Source of the DNA: Alkalicoccobacillus gibsonii
GTDB taxonomy: Bacteria > Bacillota > Bacilli > Bacillales > Bacillaceae_D
Direction of reading: 5' to 3'
NCBI RefSeq assembly: GCF_016798245.1
Contig: NZ_JAEUZA010000004.1
Location: 124,001 to 188,000, forward strand
Length of the DNA stretch: 64,000 nucleotides
The notes below the pieces were generated by a model. That model worked only from the letters and a program-made list of their open reading frames with translations, searched no databases and was not told where the DNA came from. Positions 54,262 through 62,916 of the stretch are shown here, piece by piece (within the stretch, counting starts at the first letter, position 1; every line of letters starts with the position of its first letter). A program made the translations under genes and the position numbers.

Positions 54262-56682
54262 ATGCTTGTTTCATATAACTGGTTAAAACAATACGTAGAT
54301 ATCAATGAAATCACTGCAGCAGATATTGCTGAAAAAATGACGCGCGGTGGAGTTGAAATTGATTTTGTTCATCACTTAAATCAAGGTGCATCCTCTGTAG
54401 TGGTAGGTTACGTGCAGTCATGTACGCAGCACCCGGATGCCGATAAATTATCCATTTGTCAGGTTGATATTGGAGAAGAAGAAACTGTTCAAATTATTTG
54501 TGGAGCTGCAAACATTGCTGAAGGCCAAACGGTTGTTGTAGCTAAGGTTGGAGCACGACTTCCTGGCGATTTGAAAATCAAAAAAGCAAAATTACGCGGA
54601 GAGTTATCACAAGGAATGATTTGTTCGCTTCAAGAGCTTGGAATTGATTCGAACGTCATTGCAAAGGATGTAGCAGAAGGCATTTATGTATTTTCTGAAG
54701 CGATTGCTCCTGGAACGGACGCTCTTGATGCGTTAAATCTGTCGGACGATGTTCTTGAATTAGACTTAACACCAAATCGTTCTGATTGCTTGCATATGCT
54801 TGGCGTAGCTTACGAAGTAGCAGCTCTTTACGGTAAAGAGGTGACTCTCCCTGAAGAGACTGTAGACGTAGATAGCGCGAGCGCAAGTGATCTCATTTCA
54901 GTTGAAGTAGAAAACAAAGAGGAAACAAGCTATTACGAAGCAGTTGTGATAAAAGATGTTAAGGTCGGAGCATCCCCCCAATGGCTACAAAATCGATTGA
55001 TGGCAGCTGGCATTCGTCCGATTAATAACGTTGTAGATGTGACTAATTATGTTCTTTTGGAATATGGTCAACCATTACACGCATTTGATTACGATAAATT
55101 AAACTCAAATGAGATCCTGGTTCGCAGAGCAAAAGATGGCGAAGAGCTTGTTACTTTAGATGGACAAACACGTTCGTTAACAGGAGAAAACCTTGTCATC
55201 ACAGACGGAGAAAAACCTGTAGCATTGGCAGGGGTGATGGGTGGTAAAAGCACTGAAGTGGATCACACGACGACAACCGTGTTACTTGAAGCGGCGGTTT
55301 TCCATTCTTCACTTATTCGTCAATCCTCGCGCACGGCAGGAGTTCGCAGTGATTCAAGTGCACGTTTTGAAAAGGGTGTGAATCCTGAGCGCACACCTCA
55401 TGCTGCCAAACGAGCAGCAAAGCTCATTCATGAGCTTGCATCAGGTTCCATCCTTTCAGATGCAGCGGTTGTTGATACACGTACAATCACAGAACCTAAA
55501 ATTGAGCTGAATCTGAAAAAAATGAATCAACGACTTGGAATGGATTTAACATGCGAGGAAACAGCAGCAATCTTCAAGCAGCTTTCCTTCCAATTTGAAC
55601 AAACGAATGAAGGATTCATTCTGACAGCTCCTATGCGACGTCCTGACTTACAAATTCAAGAGGACTTGTACGAGGAAGTAGCTAGAATTTACGGCTACGA
55701 TAACATTCCGGCCACTCTTCCTGAGGGGACCACTTCTCAAGGCTCGCTCACTCCTTTTCAAGCGAAAAGACGTCGGGTAGCTAGCTATTTTGAAGGTGTT
55801 GGACTGAGTCAAGTTTTAACTTACTCACTAACTAGCCCAGCTAAGGCGAATGCTTATAAGCGTGACGACCAGACTCTCATTCAATTATCAATGCCTATGA
55901 GTGAAGAGCGTAGCACGATGAGAACAAGCTTACTGCCTCATCTTTATGATGTGTTGTCTTATAACGTGAACCGTAAAAATGCAAACATGCATGTGTATGA
56001 AATTGGCTCTATCTTCCGTTCAAATGAAGAAACATTAACTACGCAGCCGTCTGAGCACGAGTACGTAGCTGGTGCCTTAACAGGTGTTTGGCAAGAAAAC
56101 ACATGGCAAGGGGAGAAAAAGGTTGTTGATTTCTTTGTAGTAAAGGGGATCATTGAAGGATTGGTAGCTGAGCTAGGTTTAGAAGAGATCATTAGCTATC
56201 AGCCTGCAACACGTCCACATCTGCATCCTGGTCGCACAGCAGAGGTGATCATGGAAGGGACGGTAGTTGGCTACTTAGGACAGCTTCACCCAACGGTACA
56301 ACGCGATTCAGATTTACGTGAAACGTATGTATTTGAGTTAGATTTACAAGCGTTGCTTCAAACTGAAGTATCACTTATTCAATACAAGCCATTACCTAGA
56401 TTCCCATCAATTGTGCGTGATATTGCCCTAGTCGTGAATCAAGATCAAACAGCAGCGGAGATTCAGCGTACAATTCAAGGTGCAGGTGGATCCTTACTTA
56501 CGTCTGTTCAACTGTTTGATCATTACGAAGGTGAGCATTTAGAGGAAGGAAAGAAATCCCTTGCGTTCTCACTAACGTATCTTGATCCTGAGAAAACATT
56601 AACAGATGCAGAAGTAGAAGAAGTGCATCAGACCATTCTACAAAAACTTGAATCCGATGCAGGCGCGACACTGCGTCAATAA
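54262..56682 (+). CDS. pheT: Phenylalanyl-tRNA synthetase beta subunit
   Basis: 806 residues. Order: MLVSYNWLKQYVDI start, the EMAP/tRNA-binding OB domain (about 40-150, PDADKLSICQVDIG), B3/B4 editing domain (about 210-400, NNVVDVTNYVLLEYGQPLHA), B5 domain (about 405-480), the inactive class II-like core, and the FDX-ACB anticodon domain (about 712-805, PLPRFPSIVRDIALVV). AAGGGGAG precedes the ATG. Ends at a GAATGATT-type terminator followed by a repeat remnant. Confidence 0.97.
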   Translation: MLVSYNWLKQYVDINEITAADIAEKMTRGGVEIDFVHHLNQGASSVVVGYVQSCTQHPDADKLSICQVDIGEEETVQIICGAANIAEGQTVVVAKVGARLPGDLKIKKAKLRGELSQGMICSLQELGIDSNVIAKDVAEGIYVFSEAIAPGTDALDALNLSDDVLELDLTPNRSDCLHMLGVAYEVAALYGKEVTLPEETVDVDSASASDLISVEVENKEETSYYEAVVIKDVKVGASPQWLQNRLMAAGIRPINNVVDVTNYVLLEYGQPLHAFDYDKLNSNEILVRRAKDGEELVTLDGQTRSLTGENLVITDGEKPVALAGVMGGKSTEVDHTTTTVLLEAAVFHSSLIRQSSRTAGVRSDSSARFEKGVNPERTPHAAKRAAKLIHELASGSILSDAAVVDTRTITEPKIELNLKKMNQRLGMDLTCEETAAIFKQLSFQFEQTNEGFILTAPMRRPDLQIQEDLYEEVARIYGYDNIPATLPEGTTSQGSLTPFQAKRRRVASYFEGVGLSQVLTYSLTSPAKANAYKRDDQTLIQLSMPMSEERSTMRTSLLPHLYDVLSYNVNRKNANMHVYEIGSIFRSNEETLTTQPSEHEYVAGALTGVWQENTWQGEKKVVDFFVVKGIIEGLVAELGLEEIISYQPATRPHLHPGRTAEVIMEGTVVGYLGQLHPTVQRDSDLRETYVFELDLQALLQTEVSLIQYKPLPRFPSIVRDIALVVNQDQTAAEIQRTIQGAGGSLLTSVQLFDHYEGEHLEEGKKSLAFSLTYLDPEKTLTDAEVEEVHQTILQKLESDAGATLRQ

Positions 56683-56700
56683 CTAAAATAATTTAAGAAG

Positions 56701-56747
56701 CAAGGCAAATGATTTTAAGAAAGAATCATTTGCCTTTTCTTTTTTTG
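56701..56747 (+). terminator. Terminator of pheST (GAATGATT type)
   Basis: AAGGCAAATGATT and GAATCATTTGCCTT form the stem, with a T-rich run after it. Confidence 0.92.
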
Positions 56748-56753
56748 TCGAAT

Positions 56754-56787
56754 GAGCGAGTGTTCTCCCGGAGCGGAACTAGTGCTC
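56754..56787 (+). repeat. Remnant D of the subtype 2 foldback repeat
   Basis: GAGCGAGTGTTCTCCCGG and AGCGGAACTAGTGC match only the 3' end of copies A and B (AAGCGAGGGATTCTCC, GTAGCGGAT, TGC). The rest of the element is missing. It lies seven bases after the terminator T run. Confidence 0.6.
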
Positions 56788-56931
56788 TTTTAATTTGGAA
56801 AAGAGTTTTGTTTGAAAGACTGGTGCAACGTGTTATCATATAAGCTAGGGGTTTTTCTTGACTCAAATTGAGCTGAAGTCGGTTTTTGCGTGATGACTAG
56901 GCACAATCAGGTGAACGAGGGGGCTTTTCGG

Positions 56932-57192
56932 GTGGCGGATCAAAATGACAAAAAACATCGAACAACAGTCTCGATCTATGGTCAACAATATACCATTGTT
57001 GGGCAAGAAGAGCCTGCACATGTTAAAGAGGTTGTTCGGTTTGTTGACAAACAAATGAGAGAAATGAAACGAAGAAATCCATATCTAGATACAACTCGCC
57101 TCGCCGTGCTCACCGCAGTTAATGCCGTTAGCGAATATAAAAAACTAGAAAAACAACTGTCTATGGAAGATGAAGATAAAAAAGAAAATTAG
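56932..57192 (+). CDS. zapA: Cell division protein ZapA
   Basis: 86 residues, as in B. subtilis (85). Promotes FtsZ bundling at mid-cell. TTVSIYGQQYTIVGQE forms the beta-hairpin and VVRFVDKQMREMKRRNPYLD plus TRLAVLTAVNAVSEYKKLEK the helices and coiled coil. I chose GTG 56932, eight bases after GAGGGGG; the upstream ATG codons at 56890 and 56893 have no ribosome site. yshB follows 21 bases later. Confidence 0.93.
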   Translation: MADQNDKKHRTTVSIYGQQYTIVGQEEPAHVKEVVRFVDKQMREMKRRNPYLDTTRLAVLTAVNAVSEYKKLEKQLSMEDEDKKEN

Positions 57193-57213
57193 CAAGACAG
57201 GAGAGTCACAATT

Positions 57214-57759
57214 ATGTTAAGTATCATTATTCTATTGATGCTAGTATTTAGCTTTTTTGTGGGAAGAAGAAGAGGATTTATTCTTCAGCTGATCCACTTA
57301 ACCGGTTTTATTATATCGTTATATGTTGCGTATAGATATTCAGGTAATCTGGCAGACAACATTCAATTCAGGTTATTCATCCCTTTTCCAGAGTTTGATG
57401 GAGATGGAATTGGGGGAATGCTGATCCAAGCATTTAATACAGAAGATGTGTATTATCGTGCCATTGCTTTTGCGATTTTGTTCTTTGCAACTCGTCTCAT
57501 TTTACACATTGTTGGAACAATGCTTGATTTTGTTGCTCACCTACCTATTTTACGTACAGTTAACAAGTTACTTGGAGGCATCCTCTGCATCGTTGAAACC
57601 TATTTGATTGTTTTTGTACTTTTATATGTAGCTGCAGTCCTGCAAATAGATGTAGTTCAAGGATTTATGCAAGATTCAATTGTTGCACAGTTTATGTTAA
57701 ATCACACACCATTTTTATCTGATTGGATCAAGGACCTGTGGATCAGTCAAGATTTTTAG
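57214..57759 (+). CDS. yshB: CvpA family membrane protein YshB
   Basis: 181 residues, four membrane helices (about 2-20, 25-42, 83-103, 118-142). The CvpA-like motifs GRRRGFILQLIHLTGFIISLYV and NKLLGGILCIVETYLIVFVL are visible. CvpA proteins are linked to colicin V export in E. coli and to envelope stress; the role in Bacilli is unknown. ACAGGAGAG precedes the ATG. Operon with zapA. Confidence 0.93.
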   Translation: MLSIIILLMLVFSFFVGRRRGFILQLIHLTGFIISLYVAYRYSGNLADNIQFRLFIPFPEFDGDGIGGMLIQAFNTEDVYYRAIAFAILFFATRLILHIVGTMLDFVAHLPILRTVNKLLGGILCIVETYLIVFVLLYVAAVLQIDVVQGFMQDSIVAQFMLNHTPFLSDWIKDLWISQDF

Positions 57760-57763
57760 AAGG

Positions 57764-57802
57764 TTAAAAAAGGCTGGCTCAAGTGAGTCTGCCTTTTTTA
57801 CC
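57764..57802 (+). terminator. Hairpin after yshB
   Basis: AAAAAAGGC and GCCTTTTTT enclose a GCTC/GAGT helix. It lies before polX, so part of transcription may stop here. Confidence 0.75.
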
Positions 57803-57843
57803 TTTAAATAAAAAGAACTCATTACAAGGATCGGAGTAGGGAT

Positions 57844-59574
57844 ATGGACAAAAAGAAAGTGATTCAAATACTGGAATCGATTGCTGTACATCTCGAGATC
57901 AAAGGCGAGAATTCCTTTAAGATTTCCGCCTACCGAAAAGCAGCGAAGGCACTAGAATCTGTTGCTTCTACATTAGAAGAAATTGAAAAGCCGGAGAAAA
58001 TTGATGGTATCGGCAAAGGAACAGCATCTGTCATTGAAGAATTAAAGGAGACAGGCCATTCAAGCTTGCATGAAGAATTACAAGCTTCCATTCCAAGTGG
58101 TTTACTACCCATTTTAAAGTTACCTGGGGTAGGCGGGAAAAAGGTTGGTAAGCTTTATCAAGAATTAGGAATTACAGATATGGAATCTTTAAGACAAGCT
58201 TGTCTGGACGAAAAACTACGTGGAATGGCTGGGTTTGGTTCCAAAACAGAAGAGAAAATATTAAACGCAATTGAAGCGTTTCAAACTCGTCCTGAACGAG
58301 TAGGAATTGCAATCGCACTCAAAGCTGCGACTTTCTTGCTGGATAAACTGGAGCAGATGGATGGGATTATCCGTTATGAGCTGGCTGGTAGCTTAAGAAG
58401 AATGGAAGAGACTGTGAAGGATATTGACTTTATCCTGTCCACAGACAATCGTGAAAGAGTGATTGAACAATTACTCGCTATGGAAGGAACTCAGCAAGTG
58501 ATTGGGGCTGGAGAAACAAAGGTTTCAATTGAAATAGCAATCGAGGAGTTCGTCATTGGCGTTGATTTTAGGTTAGTCGAAGACATTGAATTTGCTTCTG
58601 CCCTTCTACATTTTACCGGATCAAAAGAGCACAATGTGAAGCTTAGGCAACTAGCAAAGGAACGAGGAGAGCAAATAAGCGAGTATGGTGTGTTAGATAA
58701 AGAATCAGGTGAAACAAAAACCTTTAAGGATGAAGAGGCGTTTTATGCGCATTTCGGATTGGCCTACGTGCCACCTGAGGCGAGGTTAGGGCGGGATGAG
58801 CTCGTAAGCGAAGCTGATAAGCAGGAATACGTATCAGAGTCATCGATTATGTCCGATCTTCATATGCACACCGTATGGAGTGATGGCGCTCATTCAATTA
58901 GAGAAATGGTTCAAGGCTCAAAAGATCGTGGTTATACACATATTGCGATCACCGATCACTCTAAGTTTTTGCAGGTAGCGAACGGGTTAACGGTTGAAAG
59001 ACTAAAGAAGCAGCATGAAGAAATCCGCTCTCTGCGTAAAGATGGTGATCTTCACATTTTTACAGGAATTGAGATGGACATTTTACCTGATGGCTCATTA
59101 GATTATGAGGATGAAGTTTTAGAAGAAGTTGATTTTGTCATCGCATCGATTCATTCTTCATTTTCGCAAAAAGAAGAAGTCATCATGGAACGATTAAAGA
59201 ATGCTCTTTTTAACCCTCATGTTGATTTGATTGCACATCCAACTGGTCGAATTATTGAGAGAAGAGAAGGCTATGCTGTGGATGTACCTACGTTAATTAA
59301 GTGGGCTGCTGAAAGTGGCACGGCCTTGGAGCTTAATGCGAGTCCTGAACGACTTGATTTATTTGCGCATTGGGTCCGACTTGCTTATGAACAGGGTGTA
59401 CCGATTTCGATCAATACAGACGCACACCATATGGATCGGTTATCATTTATGAAATACGGTGTTGGAGTAGCTAGAAAAGCTGGAATTCCAGCAGATGCCA
59501 TTATAAATACATGGTCGTTTGATCGACTACAAACATATCTAAATACTGAGAAATCCAAACGATTGAAACGATAA
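57844..59574 (+). CDS. polX: DNA polymerase X with PHP domain
   Basis: 576 residues. The N-terminal PolX region has the 8-kDa-like and helix-hairpin-helix parts (about 1-150, GIGKGTASVIEEL, LPGVGGKKVGKLY) and the catalytic aspartates Asp193 and Asp195 in VKDIDFIL, and Asp241 in GVDFRLV. The PHP domain starts at about residue 335 (SDLHMHTVWSDGAHS) and carries metal histidines (AITDHSKF, IASIHSSF, LIAHPTGR, NTDAHHMD), which give 3'-5' exonuclease and AP-endonuclease activity in B. subtilis YshC. Likely base-excision repair. Fifteen bases before mutS2. Confidence 0.95.
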   Translation: MDKKKVIQILESIAVHLEIKGENSFKISAYRKAAKALESVASTLEEIEKPEKIDGIGKGTASVIEELKETGHSSLHEELQASIPSGLLPILKLPGVGGKKVGKLYQELGITDMESLRQACLDEKLRGMAGFGSKTEEKILNAIEAFQTRPERVGIAIALKAATFLLDKLEQMDGIIRYELAGSLRRMEETVKDIDFILSTDNRERVIEQLLAMEGTQQVIGAGETKVSIEIAIEEFVIGVDFRLVEDIEFASALLHFTGSKEHNVKLRQLAKERGEQISEYGVLDKESGETKTFKDEEAFYAHFGLAYVPPEARLGRDELVSEADKQEYVSESSIMSDLHMHTVWSDGAHSIREMVQGSKDRGYTHIAITDHSKFLQVANGLTVERLKKQHEEIRSLRKDGDLHIFTGIEMDILPDGSLDYEDEVLEEVDFVIASIHSSFSQKEEVIMERLKNALFNPHVDLIAHPTGRIIERREGYAVDVPTLIKWAAESGTALELNASPERLDLFAHWVRLAYEQGVPISINTDAHHMDRLSFMKYGVGVARKAGIPADAIINTWSFDRLQTYLNTEKSKRLKR

Positions 59575-59589
59575 TAAAGGAGTTCAAAT

Positions 59590-61950
59590 ATGGAACATGT
59601 GATGCGTGTACTAGAATATTCAAAAATGAAAAAACAGCTCCTCGAGCATGTTTCTTGTTCATTAGGTAGAGAAAAAGTAGAAACATTAGTTCCTTCAACG
59701 GATTTAGAAGAAATTCAGAAATGGCAGGAAGAAACAGCTGAGGGAGTGGAAGTTCTTAGACTCAAAGGCCATATTCCACTTGGTGGAATAAAAGACGTCA
59801 AAGCTGAAGTAAAACGTGCTCAAATTGGTGGAGTGTTGAGTGCGACGGAGCTTGTAGGCATTAGCTCGACACTTTATGGTGGAAGACAAATGAAATCCTT
59901 CATTGAGGAAGTAGTGGAAGAAGAGAAAACACATATTCCATTACTCTCTGAATATGCAATCCAGCTTGAGTCTTTACGCGACTTAGAGCGTAGCATTAAC
60001 CAATGTATTGATGATTATGGACAAGTAATGGATTCTGCAAGTTCAGAGCTTCGTACATTACGCCACCAAGTTCGTAGCTTTGAATCGAATGTACGTTCAA
60101 AGCTAGAATCACTGACAAAATCACAATCTACACAAAAGATGCTATCTGATTCAATCATTACGATTCGAAATGATCGATATGTAATCCCTGTGAAGCAGGA
60201 GTACCGTGGTTCCTTTGGAGGGATCGTACACGATCAATCCGCTTCAGGAGCAACATTGTTTATCGAGCCGCAAGCTGTAGTTATTTTAAACAACCAATTG
60301 CGTGAGGCTCGCGTAAAAGAAGCACAGGAGATTGAACGCATTTTACGAATGCTTTCAGACAGGGTCGCTGAGGATGGTGAAGCGATTTTACTTAACTTAA
60401 CCATCCTTGCACAATTTGATTTTATTTTTGCCAAAGCGAATCATGCTAAAAAGCTAAAAGCGTCTAAGCCTAGGCTCAATCGTAAAGGCTATACACATTT
60501 AAAGGATGCCAGACATCCTTTACTTGATCCAGCTTCTGTAGTGCCGATTTCGCTACAGTTAGGTGGAGACTATCGTTCACTCATTATTACCGGGCCAAAC
60601 ACAGGGGGAAAAACCGTTACGTTAAAAACCGTTGGACTCCTAACCTTAATGGCTCAGTCAGGTTTACAAGTGCCTGCAGAGCATGACTCCGAGCTTGCAG
60701 TGTACACATCGATCTTTGCAGACATAGGGGATGAACAATCAATTGAACAAAGCTTAAGTACGTTCTCCTCTCATATGACAAACATCGTACGAATTTTGGA
60801 TCAAATGAATGCAGACAGCCTCGTTTTAATTGATGAACTAGGGGCGGGAACTGATCCAACGGAAGGAGCAGCACTAGCAATATCCATTCTTGATACAATT
60901 TATCGCCGCGGGGCCTGTGTCATGGCAACAACCCACTATAGTGAGTTAAAAGGGTATGCATACAACCGTGAGGGAGCGATCAATGCAAGTGTGGAGTTTG
61001 ATGTAGAAACACTTCGCCCTACATATCGATTACTCATTGGTGTTCCTGGTCGAAGTAATGCGTTTGCTATCTCCAGAAGACTCGGTTTGAGCGAAGAGAT
61101 CATTGAAAAAGCAAAAGAACAGATTGATCTGGATTCAACTCAGATGGAAACCGTGATTGCCTCTCTTGAAGAAAGTCAAAAGCGTGTTCAAAAAGAATCA
61201 GACGAAGCAACTCAACTTCGAAAGGATTCAGCAAAGCTTCATGCAGAGCTTGAGGAAAAGCTTGCTGAGCTTGAATCGGAGAAAGAACATATTTTAAGGC
61301 TAGCTGAAGAGAAAGCTGAAAAAGCGGTGAAGGATGCGACGGAAGAGGCAGAAGTTATTATTGCTGAATTAAGAGACTTACAAAAACAAGGTCTTGCGGT
61401 GAAAGAACACCAAATCATTGAAGCAAAAAAACATCTTGATGAAGCGGCACCAAAGCTGACGAGTAAGCAAAAGCGGGTGAAGAAGCTCGCTCAACAAGCA
61501 AATCGTAAACCAATTCCTGGTGATGAAGTGAAGGTATTAAGCTTTGGTCAAAAGGGAACTGTTCTTGCTGATCTTGGGAGCGATGAGTATCAAGTTCAAA
61601 TGGGAATCATGAAGATGAAGGTTGATCTAAAAGACATACTGATTACTGAAAAAGCAAAACCAGTGGAGACAAGACCAATGGCTACACTGAGGAGTACCGG
61701 GACCCATGTGAAACCAGAACTTGATTTACGAGGCGAACGGTTTGATGAAGCAATGCACCGGGTTGAAAAGTATATCGATGATGCTCTTCTTGCCGGTTAT
61801 CATCAAGTATCAATTATTCACGGAAAAGGGACAGGTGCGCTTCGTAAAGGCGTAAAGCAGTTAGTTGATAAACACCCACGAGTGAAAACTGCCAGAGATG
61901 CTGATTCAAAAGATGGAGGGCTCGGAAATACCGTAATAGAACTTAAATAA
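59590..61950 (+). CDS. mutS2: MutS2 (RqcU-type) ATPase with Smr domain
   Basis: 786 residues. MutS-like lever and clamp regions (about 1-300), ABC-type ATPase with Walker A GPNTGGKT (335-342) and Walker [14 protein letters not shown], a long coiled coil (about 515-630), KOW-like segment and the C-terminal Smr nuclease-like domain (about 710-786; [26 protein letters not shown]). It lacks the mismatch-recognition domain. Recent work on Bacillus links it to rescue of collided ribosomes; older work to recombination. AAAGGAG precedes the ATG. Part of zapA-yshB-polX-mutS2-yshE. Confidence 0.96.
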   Translation: MEHVMRVLEYSKMKKQLLEHVSCSLGREKVETLVPSTDLEEIQKWQEETAEGVEVLRLKGHIPLGGIKDVKAEVKRAQIGGVLSATELVGISSTLYGGRQMKSFIEEVVEEEKTHIPLLSEYAIQLESLRDLERSINQCIDDYGQVMDSASSELRTLRHQVRSFESNVRSKLESLTKSQSTQKMLSDSIITIRNDRYVIPVKQEYRGSFGGIVHDQSASGATLFIEPQAVVILNNQLREARVKEAQEIERILRMLSDRVAEDGEAILLNLTILAQFDFIFAKANHAKKLKASKPRLNRKGYTHLKDARHPLLDPASVVPISLQLGGDYRSLIITGPNTGGKTVTLKTVGLLTLMAQSGLQVPAEHDSELAVYTSIFADIGDEQSIEQSLSTFSSHMTNIVRILDQMNADSLVLIDELGAGTDPTEGAALAISILDTIYRRGACVMATTHYSELKGYAYNREGAINASVEFDVETLRPTYRLLIGVPGRSNAFAISRRLGLSEEIIEKAKEQIDLDSTQMETVIASLEESQKRVQKESDEATQLRKDSAKLHAELEEKLAELESEKEHILRLAEEKAEKAVKDATEEAEVIIAELRDLQKQGLAVKEHQIIEAKKHLDEAAPKLTSKQKRVKKLAQQANRKPIPGDEVKVLSFGQKGTVLADLGSDEYQVQMGIMKMKVDLKDILITEKAKPVETRPMATLRSTGTHVKPELDLRGERFDEAMHRVEKYIDDALLAGYHQVSIIHGKGTGALRKGVKQLVDKHPRVKTARDADSKDGGLGNTVIELK

Positions 61951-61965
61951 AGAAAGGCTGAAACG

Positions 61966-62382
61966 ATGGAACAGTTAATCATTGAGAACGAATATGTACG
62001 CACACTTGCCTTATATAGTGTGAGTATTTTAGCATTAGTTGTATTTTTAGCCATTTTTGAAACGGTTACGTCCTACCGGAACTGGGTAGAAATCAAAAAA
62101 GGGAATGTTGCTGTAGCCATGGCGACAAGTGGAAAGATCTTTGGAGTAGCAAACATATTTAGACACTCTATTCAAAACGCTGATTCCCTTTTAATTATGT
62201 TAATGTGGGGCGCCATTGGGTTTGTCTTATTATTGCTCAGCTATTTCATCTTTGAATTTTTAATGCCATCATTTAAAGTAGATGAGGAAATTAAAAACGA
62301 TAACCGAGCGGTAGGCTTAATCTCAATGATTATCTCAATCGGCCTCTCCTACGTAATTGGAGCGGGCATTCATACACGTTAG
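61966..62382 (+). CDS. yshE: YshE: DUF350 membrane protein
   Basis: 138 residues with four helices (about 17-35, 47-63, 71-95 and 112-135). DUF350 features: a repeat of two helix pairs with GNVAVAMATSGKIFGVANIF and NDNRAVGLISMIISIGLSYV. Function unknown. AGAAAGGCTG precedes the ATG. It follows mutS2 by 15 bases, as in B. subtilis, and is followed by a 26-codon ORF at 14 bases. Confidence 0.92.
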   Translation: MEQLIIENEYVRTLALYSVSILALVVFLAIFETVTSYRNWVEIKKGNVAVAMATSGKIFGVANIFRHSIQNADSLLIMLMWGAIGFVLLLLSYFIFEFLMPSFKVDEEIKNDNRAVGLISMIISIGLSYVIGAGIHTR

Positions 62383-62396
62383 GATAGGAGAGTGCT

Positions 62397-62477
62397 ATGG
62401 AAAAGCTAGCTAAAGTCTTATACGCCTGTTGCGGAGTATTGCTAATCGCCGGGGTCATCTTTTTATGGTTGAATTAG
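62397..62477 (+). CDS. Candidate 26-residue single-helix membrane protein
   Basis: ATG six bases after GATAGGAGAG, 26 codons to TAG. The product, MEKLAKVLYACCGVLLIAGV plus IFLWLN, is one hydrophobic helix with an N-terminal lysine pair and two adjacent cysteines. The strong ribosome site and the place directly after yshE, before the terminator, suggest it is translated with that operon. Too short for homology; no function proposed. Confidence 0.5.
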   Translation: MEKLAKVLYACCGVLLIAGVIFLWLN

Positions 62478-62511
62478 ATTCGAAGTTAGTAGGAACTAAA
62501 AAAATATAGAT

Positions 62512-62557
62512 AAATAAACGAATGATTCTCATTGTGGAGTCATTCGTTTTTTTTTAG
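62512..62557 (+). terminator. Terminator of the zapA-yshE operon (GAATGATT type)
   Basis: AACGAATGA and TCATTCGTT form a stem around TTCTCATTGTGGAG, followed by a long T run. Confidence 0.9.
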
Positions 62558-62563
62558 CTAATC

Positions 62564-62687
62564 AGTGGAAGGAGAACCGAAGACTCCTACGGGAAAGTAC
62601 GCGGTGAAGACTCAGCAGCGGTGCCCTTCCGCGGAGGAGGCTGAGGCCGTACCCATGGAAAGCGAAGGTTTCTCCTGGAACGGATAG
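62564..62687 (+). repeat. Foldback repeat, subtype 2, copy C
   Basis: About 124 bases in the 440-base gap before the binding-protein gene. Outer stem GGAGAACC with GGTTTCTCC; second stem GTACG-C-GG with CCGTAC; core GCCCTTCCGCGGAGG. It starts seven bases after the T run of the preceding terminator. The remaining 230 bases before the next gene are AT-rich and regulatory. Confidence 0.85.
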
Positions 62688-62803
62688 ATTGCACTTAATC
62701 ATAGTTATTAATATAAATCTAGGATCCTTAATTCCTCATCCAAATACTAGACTCAATTGGAAATTAGTTATCTAATTGTGAATCAATATGTGTAAAATCT
62801 ATA

Positions 62804-62818
62804 TTTTTCTAAAAATAT
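62804..62818 (+). promoter_or_regulatory. CodY-like site upstream of the amino-acid-binding lipoprotein gene
   Basis: ATTTTTCTAAAAATA matches 12 of 15 positions of AATTTTCWGAAAATT and is inside a longer inverted repeat (CTATAT ... ATATAG). It is about 100 bases before the gene. The region is very AT-rich, so chance matches are likely. Confidence 0.35.
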
Positions 62819-62916
62819 ATAGTCAGATAATTTGACCAATTAAATGTATTTAGAATTTAACTAGTATATAACTAACATAGTTACTTTATATGAATTGTTA
62901 GGGGGACTTGAGAAAA

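Noticed and set aside
26443-62687. CRISPR-like array
   Set aside because: The repeats are about 105-125 bases, foldback, in both orientations and scattered; there are no short regular spacers and no cas genes.
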